Shown: piece by piece, positions 24,527 through 31,464 of the stretch
Position numbering within the stretch: the stretch's first letter is position 1
Layout: each line of letters begins with the position of its first letter
Source of the DNA: Erysipelotrichaceae bacterium
GTDB taxonomy: Bacteria; Bacillota_I; Bacilli_A; Erysipelotrichales; Erysipelotrichaceae
Direction: 5' to 3'
NCBI GenBank assembly: GCA_024684175.1
Contig: JAIKXJ010000008.1
Location: 1 to 64,000, forward strand
Length of the DNA stretch: 64,000 bases
Made by a program: the position numbers and the translations under genes
The notes under the pieces: generated by a model
Told to the model about the DNA's origin: nothing
The model's database searches: none
What the model saw: only the letters and a program-made list of their open reading frames with translations

Positions 24527-26107
24527 TCAGATCCCGAAGAGATCGGAGAACGCCTTCAGAGCGCCGTCCGTCTCATGGGCGAGGACGCGGTTGGCCAGGA
24601 CCTTGCCCAGCTGCACACCTTCCTGGTCGAAGCTGTTGACGTTCCACAGGAAGCCCTGGAACATGACCTTGTTTTCAAAGTGGGCCAGAAGTGCACCCAG
24701 GCAGGCCGGTGTCAGTTCATCGCCGATGATGATCGAACACGGACGGTTACCGTCGAAGACTTTGTTCGGATCCTCATCTTCCTTGCCGCAGGCATAACCG
24801 ACGATCTGTGCGGAAACGTTGGCATTGAGCTTGGCTTGCGAAGTCGATCCCTTGATCATGAGATCGTTGCCCAGCTGCGATCTTCTGAAACCGACGAACT
24901 GCATCGGAACGATATTCTTGCCCTGATGCAGGAGCTGATAGAAGGAATGCTGGCCGTTGGTGCCCGGTTCGCCGAAGAGGATCGGACCGGTGACATAATT
25001 CATTTCCTCACCGTAGCGGTTGACCGACTTGCCATTGGATTCCATATCCAGCTGCTGCAGGTGCGCCGGGAAGCGGCTGAGCGCCTGCGAATACGGCAGG
25101 ACGGCCGTGGCTTCATAACCTAAGACGTTCCTCTCGTAGAGACCGATCAGCGCATCCAGCATCGCCGCATTCTTCATGACATCCTTTTCCTTAGCCAGGA
25201 CATCGGAGGCATGGGCACCTTTCAGGAAATCGTCGAAGACTTCCGGCGTGAAGGCCAGCGATAAGACGCAGCCGCCGACTGCGGAAGAAGAAGAATAACG
25301 TCCGCCGATGTAGTCATCCATGAAGAACGCATCCAGATAACCTTCGTTCTTTGCCAGAGGAGAAGTCTCGCTGGTCACGGCGACCATGTGCTTTGCCGGA
25401 TCGAGGCCTGCCTTGATCAGGCTTTCCTTGACGAAGGTCTCATTGGTCAGCGTCTCTAAAGTCGTACCGGACTTGGAGACTAAGACGAAGAGGGTCTTGG
25501 AAACATCGACGCTGTTCAAGACGGCCGACGCATCGTCCGGGTCGACGTTGGAGATGAACTTGGCTTCCAACGACAGGTTGCCGGTCTTTCTTGCCCAGTT
25601 CTCCAAAGCGATATACATGGCTCTCGGACCCAGGTCCGAACCGCCGATACCGATCTGAACGACATTCGTGAACTTTTCACCCTTCTCGTTGACGATCTCA
25701 CCGTTATGGACCTTGTCGGCAAAGACTTTGATCTTTCTTTGCTGCTCAAGATAGAAATCTCTCTTATTGACGCCGTCCGCGAAGACGTCTTTGCCTAACT
25801 GTCCGCGGCACAGTTGATGTAAGACCAGTCTCTTCTCACCGGTGTTGATGATGGCGCCGTCGTACAATTCTTCATACTTCTCGATGAGTCCGGCCTCGTC
25901 TGCCAGTTTCTGCAGGACGTCCAGCGTCTTGTCATCAACGGCCTTCGCCGCGAAGTTGTAGACCATGCCTTCCGCCATTTCAACGGAATATTCATTGACT
26001 CTCTTTGCGCCGTTTTCGCCCTTCATGACTTCCTTGAGCTCCACCTTCGGCGTTTCGCATAACTGCTTGAATGCATCACGTTTGTCCAGATTGATCCAGT
26101 TGTTCAT
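24527..26107 (-). CDS. pgi: Glucose-6-phosphate isomerase
   Basis: 526 residues. Interconverts glucose 6-phosphate and fructose 6-phosphate in glycolysis. The two PGI signatures are present: the sugar-isomerase motif QIGIGGSDLGPRAMYIAL, and GEPGTNGQHSFYQLLHQG with the catalytic residues, plus GGRYSSSSAVGG. The length fits the long bacterial/eukaryotic-type enzyme rather than the shorter Bacillus type (about 450), an evolutionary difference worth noting. GGGAGA precedes the ATG and a TATAAT-like box lies near 26154 on the minus strand. Confidence 0.95.
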   Translation of the reverse strand: MNNWINLDKRDAFKQLCETPKVELKEVMKGENGAKRVNEYSVEMAEGMVYNFAAKAVDDKTLDVLQKLADEAGLIEKYEELYDGAIINTGEKRLVLHQLCRGQLGKDVFADGVNKRDFYLEQQRKIKVFADKVHNGEIVNEKGEKFTNVVQIGIGGSDLGPRAMYIALENWARKTGNLSLEAKFISNVDPDDASAVLNSVDVSKTLFVLVSKSGTTLETLTNETFVKESLIKAGLDPAKHMVAVTSETSPLAKNEGYLDAFFMDDYIGGRYSSSSAVGGCVLSLAFTPEVFDDFLKGAHASDVLAKEKDVMKNAAMLDALIGLYERNVLGYEATAVLPYSQALSRFPAHLQQLDMESNGKSVNRYGEEMNYVTGPILFGEPGTNGQHSFYQLLHQGKNIVPMQFVGFRRSQLGNDLMIKGSTSQAKLNANVSAQIVGYACGKEDEDPNKVFDGNRPCSIIIGDELTPACLGALLAHFENKVMFQGFLWNVNSFDQEGVQLGKVLANRVLAHETDGALKAFSDLFGI

Positions 26108-26196
26108 ATTTTTCTCCCTTTTCTTTCTATCTTCGGAATGCTTGTACCTCTTATATTATATCCTGTAAAAGCGCCGTCCTTCATGACAAGTGAAAC

Positions 26197-27390
26197 TCAT
26201 TCTCCGGGATACTTCTCCCGTTGAAACGATCCGAAACAGTACAGATCGCCTTCTTTCAGGGATTGGTGACGTATCCTTCCGTCCGGCTCACAGACCTGAT
26301 AGAGGCTGTAGGCAAAACGCGGATCGCCCGGCCGGTAATACATCGGATATGCCTTGCTTCCCTCTTCGATGCGGATGCTGACGTAAAAGCCGTCGTCGCC
26401 CATCTTCCGCAAGACCCTGTCGGAAAAGACGAAACGGTAATACGGAAGATCTTCCTCATCCAGGACGATCCTGGACTCATGGCGCCGGTCGTGGACATGA
26501 TAACTGCCGTCCTTGTTTTCTTCGGCGTCCACCGGCAAGGCGTAGTAAGCTTCGTCCAGCAGCTCCTGCAGGTTTTCTTCCCCTTTGACTTCCTCCAGGA
26601 CCAGGTCCCCTTCTTCCAGCTCGAAATTGGCTTCGTAACTGGAAACGAAGATGCCCTCAGCCACCTCGAAGTAATGCGGTTCATACCAGTAAACTTTGTC
26701 ATCGAATAACAGGGCCGCATAGGCCGGCATATCCGCATCATCCTTGCCGATGTAGCTGTTGCGCTCTTCTTCCTGCATGTACACGGAGCCCTTCTTCACG
26801 ATCCGGATGTCGATGCTGCCGCGCAGATATCTGCCGATCTTTTCATAAAGCTTCAGGACTGTTTCCTTCTGTTCAACAAGATCCTCTTCTTCCCAGGTCA
26901 GAGCGAAGCCGTTGAGTTTCGGCCGTTCCTTTTCAAAGAACCCTTCGATGTCTCCGTCATAGAATTCATGAAAGATACACTCATCAAAGGAATCCGTTTC
27001 CGTCGCATTGATCCGGTAGTCCGAAAGAAGATAGTTCCCCTGAAGATCTTCCAGAAAGAACGGAAGCAGTTTTGTTTCAAAGTCTTCGGCGATCTGTTTT
27101 GCCTGATAGTCATCATAGAATTCATCTTCGTAATCGTCATAGTAGATGAAAGTTCCGTCCGACACTTCAAAGGCGAGGTCCTTGACCCCGGCATAACCGA
27201 AAAGACCGGAGTTCCCCGCCTTGAAGGAATCGACGATCTCAACGCTTTTGAGCCCGTATTTCTTCTTGTAGTAGGAAAGTGCCTGCCGCTGCTTTGTATT
27301 CCGCCTGTCCAGACACGAAGTCAGCGAAAACAAGATCCCGCAGACCAGGAACACTTTCAACATAAACTTCATATAATTTTTCATCTTCAT
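26197..27390 (-). CDS. Lipoprotein of unknown function
   Basis: 397 residues. A lipoprotein signal with SLTSC (lipid cysteine about residue 26) is followed by a long acidic, aromatic-rich extracellular region without recognisable family motifs. Its start overlaps the stop of the MATE-ATPase fusion gene (ATGA, 27387-27390), so the two are translationally coupled. It might sense or modulate something outside the cell for that transporter; this is inference from gene order. Confidence 0.6.
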   Translation of the reverse strand: MKMKNYMKFMLKVFLVCGILFSLTSCLDRRNTKQRQALSYYKKKYGLKSVEIVDSFKAGNSGLFGYAGVKDLAFEVSDGTFIYYDDYEDEFYDDYQAKQIAEDFETKLLPFFLEDLQGNYLLSDYRINATETDSFDECIFHEFYDGDIEGFFEKERPKLNGFALTWEEEDLVEQKETVLKLYEKIGRYLRGSIDIRIVKKGSVYMQEEERNSYIGKDDADMPAYAALLFDDKVYWYEPHYFEVAEGIFVSSYEANFELEEGDLVLEEVKGEENLQELLDEAYYALPVDAEENKDGSYHVHDRRHESRIVLDEEDLPYYRFVFSDRVLRKMGDDGFYVSIRIEEGSKAYPMYYRPGDPRFAYSLYQVCEPDGRIRHQSLKEGDLYCFGSFQREKYPGE

Positions 27391-29159
27391 ATCGTGACCG
27401 TCAATACATTGAGTCTCAACATATTCTGGTAATTGATCTGTTTGGCGATCTTGTAGACCATGCGAATGCCGATGTTTTTAGCCGGATCGTCATTTGTCCC
27501 GATCTTATTGCGCTCCTTGGGATCGAAGGGGATGCAGTCGTCCTTGATCCTCAGGATGATCTTATCGTCCTTGTGTACGACGCGGATGTCGATGCTGTGA
27601 TCCTTGTCGTCTTTGGTGAAACCGTGTTCCACGATGTTGCCGGCCATCTCTTCCATCGACAGTCCGGCCAGATAGGCGCGCTTTGCATCGATCCCTTTTT
27701 CAAGACAGAAGGCCTGGACCTGCCGGGAGACTTCGACGACTTCTTCCAGAGACCGGACCGAGATATCGATCCGCTCGTCCTTTTCCACGCCGAAGCCCTT
27801 CGGTATGACCATCAGCTCTTCAAGGTCCTTCGGGAAATGCTTGTTGGCAAAGCAGGCATAAAGGAATATATAAAGTGTCGTTCCCACACCGTTGAGGACA
27901 TTGGCGACGTAGACACCGTCCGTCTTGATGAACGGTACCAGCAGGAATGAGAACGCCGCGACTAAGACGACGCCGTCCAGCAGGGAAGCGATATTGACGA
28001 AGAACGGTTTCTCGCTGGCTTGCCCGTAACTGTTGAAATGCATCAGGATGATCGAAAACGGCATGCACAGCGGCAAGATCCTTAGTCCGGACAAGGTCAT
28101 CGGATAGACGGCGGAACTGACATCCTTCACAAAGAAGGAAGTCAAAAGCGGCGCTGCCGTGACGATGCAGACGATGACGGCACACATCAGCGGAATGAAG
28201 TAACGGAACATCACCCGCATGACGTCCGTCAGGCTCTGCCGGTCTTCTTCACCGGCCGCGACCGAAAACATCAGCCTGGAGACGTTATTCATGCCTGTCG
28301 GCAATGCCCAGAAGATGGACATGATGTTGTTGGCGATCGCAAAGGCAGACAGACCGGCCGCACCGGCATAAGTTTCTAAGAGACGGTTGACGATCAGACC
28401 GCGCAGGGTCTGATAGATATAGGAAGCCGCACCCGGAAAACCGATCTTAAGGACATGGAAGCACTCTTTCCAGGGGATGCCGGTAAAACGGATCTTCAGC
28501 GAAGACTTCTTCGTAAAGAAGTGAAAAGCTTCCACCGCCATGAAGATCCACATGCCGACCGAGGAGGCCAGAGCCAGGCCGAATTCTTCCATATGCAGAC
28601 GGCCGACAAAGACGAAGTTGAGCGCAAGATTGACGATGATGTAGATGACCGAGGCGATGATCGTCATCTTTCCCTTGTTCTCCATCGTCAGGAAGGTCGG
28701 GAACTGATTCGACAGAAACAGCGGTACGATACCGATCGCCTGTCCCAGCAGATAACGGTCGAAGAGCGGACGCAGCTCCGCATCCGCCGTAAAGATGCCC
28801 GTCAGATGAAAGAGAGACAGGAAGACCAGGACTGCGGTAAATAAAACGGAAGTCCCCAGAGACAGGATAAGGTCCAGAGAAAAGACTTCCTGCAGGCGTT
28901 TGGAATCGTTGGCTCCGAGATAGCGTCCGCAAAGGATCGCACAGCCTCCGGCGATCAAAGTCGCGATCGCGCCGAGAAACATCGACACCGGACCGTAAAG
29001 TCCGACGGCACCCATGGCCTTAAGACCGACATGATTGGATGCGAAATAACTCGATACGATGCCGTTGACCGCTCCCGAAGCCGCCAGCAGGACCTGTATC
29101 GGCAAAAGTCGGAACATCAGCTTCCGCAATATCTGCAGATCATTGTTTTTCGTCTTCAT
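27387..29159 (-). CDS. MATE-family transporter fused to RsbW-like HATPase domain
   Basis: 590 residues from ATG 29159; the longer reading to 29345 runs through the divergent promoter and is rejected. Residues 1 to about 445 hold twelve hydrophobic segments of the MATE multidrug/organic cation exporter family (GMGAVGLYGPVSMF-like start, GLSAFAIANNIMSIF in the second half). Residues from about 470 form an HATPase_c domain of the anti-sigma/RsbW kind, with N-box MEEMAGNIVEHGF, G1-like DDCIPFDP and a G2-like NIGIRMVYKIA. Such domains normally bind STAS proteins or phosphorylate them. Coupled to the lipoprotein downstream. Confidence 0.8.
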   Translation of the reverse strand: MKTKNNDLQILRKLMFRLLPIQVLLAASGAVNGIVSSYFASNHVGLKAMGAVGLYGPVSMFLGAIATLIAGGCAILCGRYLGANDSKRLQEVFSLDLILSLGTSVLFTAVLVFLSLFHLTGIFTADAELRPLFDRYLLGQAIGIVPLFLSNQFPTFLTMENKGKMTIIASVIYIIVNLALNFVFVGRLHMEEFGLALASSVGMWIFMAVEAFHFFTKKSSLKIRFTGIPWKECFHVLKIGFPGAASYIYQTLRGLIVNRLLETYAGAAGLSAFAIANNIMSIFWALPTGMNNVSRLMFSVAAGEEDRQSLTDVMRVMFRYFIPLMCAVIVCIVTAAPLLTSFFVKDVSSAVYPMTLSGLRILPLCMPFSIILMHFNSYGQASEKPFFVNIASLLDGVVLVAAFSFLLVPFIKTDGVYVANVLNGVGTTLYIFLYACFANKHFPKDLEELMVIPKGFGVEKDERIDISVRSLEEVVEVSRQVQAFCLEKGIDAKRAYLAGLSMEEMAGNIVEHGFTKDDKDHSIDIRVVHKDDKIILRIKDDCIPFDPKERNKIGTNDDPAKNIGIRMVYKIAKQINYQNMLRLNVLTVTI

Positions 29160-29183
29160 ATCTTTTTCCGCTCCGAATGATTT

Positions 29184-29213
29184 TTTACGTGTCTTCTCCT
29201 TCAATGATATAAT
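29184..29213 (+). promoter_or_regulatory. Promoter of the double-glycine SH3 protein gene
   Basis: TTTACG (29184-29189), 18-base spacer, then TATAAT at 29208-29213. The start codon is 48 bases downstream of the -10, with AAGGAG in front. It is divergent from the MATE fusion gene, whose 5' end it touches. Confidence 0.6.
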
Positions 29214-29260
29214 GAATTCGATCATGGCGTTAAGCCTGAGATAATTAAGGAGAACAAAAC

Positions 29261-29536
29261 ATGTCAGAAAAGAACTTACTGAATGATGATGCGCTTGATG
29301 CAGTTGCCGGCGGCCGTGCCAATTTATATGTGATCGGACGCGCAAAAGTCATCACGACCAACCTGAACATCCGTAACTCTTATTCCAAACAGTCCAAGTA
29401 TATGGGCCAGACCAATGCTCCTGCAACTTACGATGTCTACGAGATCGTTCAGAACGAAGGTTACATCTGGTACAGGATCGACACCGACAAGTGGATCGCC
29501 AACGACGGCACCTGGGTCGAGTTCACACTGAAATAA
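29261..29536 (+). CDS. Small double-glycine-leader protein with SH3-like domain
   Basis: 91 residues. The N-terminus LLNDDALDAVAGG (G17-G18) matches the bacteriocin-type double-glycine leaders cut by peptidase-containing ABC exporters. The rest, about 70 residues, resembles a bacterial SH3 (SH3_3/SH3b) domain: LNIRNSYSKQSKYMG, YEIVQNEGYIWYRID and KWIANDGTW. It would be exported by a PCAT-type exporter and released after the GG pair, giving a small secreted cell-wall- or protein-binding domain. No exporter gene is in the window. AAGGAG precedes the ATG and it has its own promoter and terminator. It has no conventional signal peptide. Confidence 0.72.
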   Translation: MSEKNLLNDDALDAVAGGRANLYVIGRAKVITTNLNIRNSYSKQSKYMGQTNAPATYDVYEIVQNEGYIWYRIDTDKWIANDGTWVEFTLK

Positions 29537-29544
29537 GCATCCAA

Positions 29545-29573
29545 AAAGGAGTTCGGCAGAACTCCTTTCTTTT
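29545..29573. terminator. Bidirectional terminator
   Basis: AAAGGAGTTC (29545-29554) pairs perfectly with GAACTCCTTT (29559-29568) around GGCA, with CTTTTT on the + side and TTTTTGG on the - side. Ends the SH3 gene and the converging esterase gene. Confidence 0.9.
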
Positions 29574-30250
29574 TACATCACGGAATGAAAGACCCCGAGC
29601 TCATGAGCGATGTGCCCGGCGATCTCTTCGTTCCCTTTTTTATTGGGATGGACACCGTCGATGAACCAATCGCTTTTTCCCTTGGTCAGGGCATAGAGAT
29701 CGATGCAGCGAATCCGGCTGTCGGCGGCTTCCTTCTTGATCATTTTCTGTACCTTTTCGATGTTTCCTTCGTCGATATCGAAAGCGACGATCCCTTCTTC
29801 GTTTTTGAAGACCTGCGGCACCGTCATCAGGATGACTTCCGGTCTTGAAGGAAGTTCCTTATATTCCTTCACGAATTCATGGAGCTGCCGCGCATAACGC
29901 TCCTCATCGAAGTTATACGGCTTGGCGTCGTTGGTCCCCAACAGGATCAGGTACGTCTCGATCCGGTTTTGCTTGGAGATCCCGTAGAACTTGTCTGCCG
30001 TATAAGGATAATCGCCTTCCCTCTGCAGGGTCCTGCCGCTGATGCCGTAGTTGAGCACCTGATAGTCCTCACCCAGCGATCTGTTGAGGAAGTATTCCCA
30101 GGTCTCTTCCTTCTTTCCGTTGACACCGGCACCGAAGGTGATCGAATCTCCCAGACAGGCGATGTGGATCTTCCCTTCCTCATACGCCGGGGTCTTGGGC
30201 ACAACGAGATATTTCAATGCGAAACGCATGATCTTGTCTTTGAATGACAT
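29573..30250 (-). CDS. SGNH/GDSL-family esterase or acetylhydrolase
   Basis: 225 residues, no signal peptide. The four SGNH blocks are visible: LGDSITFG (serine), a G in the second block, GTNDAKPY (asparagine) and DGVHPNKKG (aspartate-histidine). It would remove acyl or acetyl groups from a small or carbohydrate substrate in the cytosol. It precedes, by 10 bases, the CDF transporter gene in the same direction and is likely co-transcribed with it. Specificity cannot be inferred. Confidence 0.82.
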   Translation of the reverse strand: MSFKDKIMRFALKYLVVPKTPAYEEGKIHIACLGDSITFGAGVNGKKEETWEYFLNRSLGEDYQVLNYGISGRTLQREGDYPYTADKFYGISKQNRIETYLILLGTNDAKPYNFDEERYARQLHEFVKEYKELPSRPEVILMTVPQVFKNEEGIVAFDIDEGNIEKVQKMIKKEAADSRIRCIDLYALTKGKSDWFIDGVHPNKKGNEEIAGHIAHELGVFHSVM

Positions 30251-30260
30251 AAATCTACCT

Positions 30261-31370
30261 CTAGGCGTTGATCGCCGTTGCGATGTCGATCTTCATCTCC
30301 GGATAAAGCGCCTTGATCTCTTTTTCCAGAGCTTCGATCTCCTTTTGCCGGTCGGCGACCCCGTAATCGAGGACGACCGTGAAGTGGATGATCTTCTTGC
30401 GGAAGTCGACACGGAAAGAGTGGGCATGGACGATGTCCTTGTGACGCAGCGCCGTCAGCAGGATCTTGTCCCAGACCTCATCGGCCTTCGGATCAGCCAC
30501 CTTGGTCCCGGAGATCCCTACGGAAGTCAGTGTCACGCCGTATTCCTTCGCCGAAGCCTTGAGCTTGCGGCTGAGATCCGAGATCTTTTTCGCCGTCATA
30601 TCTTCATCGACTTCGATATCGACCGAAGCGATGTGATTGCCTTCCCCGTAGTTGTGGATGACCAGAGACGATACGTTGTAGACGCCCTCTTCCAGAAAGA
30701 TCATCCGCAGGATCTTCTTACGGAATTCCGGATCCACCGGTCCGCCGACGACCTTGGTCATCGATTCCGACAACATGCCGATGCCTGACCGGATGATCAG
30801 TAAAGAGATCCCCACACACAGATAACTCTCGACCGAGAAGCCGGAGATCTTATAAAGAACGATGGAGACCAAGACCGCGATCGCCACCCAGGCATCGGAA
30901 AGATTATCGACGCCGGCTGCTTCCAGAGCTTCCGAACGCAGTTCCTTTCCCTTGTTTTTCAATGCGTTGCCTAAGAAATACTTGACGACCAGCGAGACCG
31001 CCATCGCACTGATCAACAATGCGTTATAGACCGGTGTCTCCTTGGGATGGATGATCGAATCGATCGCCTCATACAAAGAACGGAAACCGATCGCCAGGAT
31101 CAACATCGTGATGATGACCGAACAGACATACTCCAGCCTTCCGTAACCGAAGGGATGCTTCTCATCGGCCTCCTTCTGCGAAAGCTTCGCAAAGATCAGG
31201 ATCAGACCGGAAAAGATCACATCCGCAAACGAATTGATCGAATCCAGGACCACGGCCTGCGAATGAGCTAAAGAACCGATGACGAACTTGGCGGAAGAAA
31301 GGATGAGATTGGAAACGATCCCGATGACGTTATATCTGACGATCTGTGCACTGCGCGAACTGTTTTTCAT
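30261..31370 (-). CDS. Cation diffusion facilitator (CDF) metal exporter
   Basis: 369 residues. Six hydrophobic segments with the CDF metal site: DSINSFAD in TM2 and VDNLSDAW in TM5, where an aspartate takes the place of the histidine common in zinc-selective members. The cytosolic domain after residue 210 is followed by a second, longer C-terminal extension (to 369) than in typical 300-residue CDFs. Exports a divalent metal (Mn, Fe or Zn) in exchange for protons. The promoter lies 10 bases before the ATG and leaves almost no leader. The esterase follows in the same operon. Confidence 0.85.
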   Translation of the reverse strand: MKNSSRSAQIVRYNVIGIVSNLILSSAKFVIGSLAHSQAVVLDSINSFADVIFSGLILIFAKLSQKEADEKHPFGYGRLEYVCSVIITMLILAIGFRSLYEAIDSIIHPKETPVYNALLISAMAVSLVVKYFLGNALKNKGKELRSEALEAAGVDNLSDAWVAIAVLVSIVLYKISGFSVESYLCVGISLLIIRSGIGMLSESMTKVVGGPVDPEFRKKILRMIFLEEGVYNVSSLVIHNYGEGNHIASVDIEVDEDMTAKKISDLSRKLKASAKEYGVTLTSVGISGTKVADPKADEVWDKILLTALRHKDIVHAHSFRVDFRKKIIHFTVVLDYGVADRQKEIEALEKEIKALYPEMKIDIATAINA

Positions 31371-31380
31371 ATTCCATTAG

Positions 31381-31409
31381 ATTATACCATCTTCGCCGCA
31401 CTCACAAAG
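31381..31409 (-). promoter_or_regulatory. Promoter of the CDF gene, probably leaderless
   Basis: TTGTGA (31404-31409), 17-base spacer, TATAAT (31381-31386), all on the minus strand. Only ten bases separate the -10 from ATG 31370, so the transcript should start three to five bases before the codon, without a Shine-Dalgarno sequence. Confidence 0.6.
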
Positions 31410-31464
31410 TCCACAAGTCCTCCGCTTTCATATAAAATAGACATAGAAAAAGAAAGGAGTCCCG

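Noticed and set aside
31404..31409. CRP/FNR half-site (TTGTGA) before the CDF gene
   Set aside because: There is no second half, and it is explained better as a -35 box at the correct distance from TATAAT.
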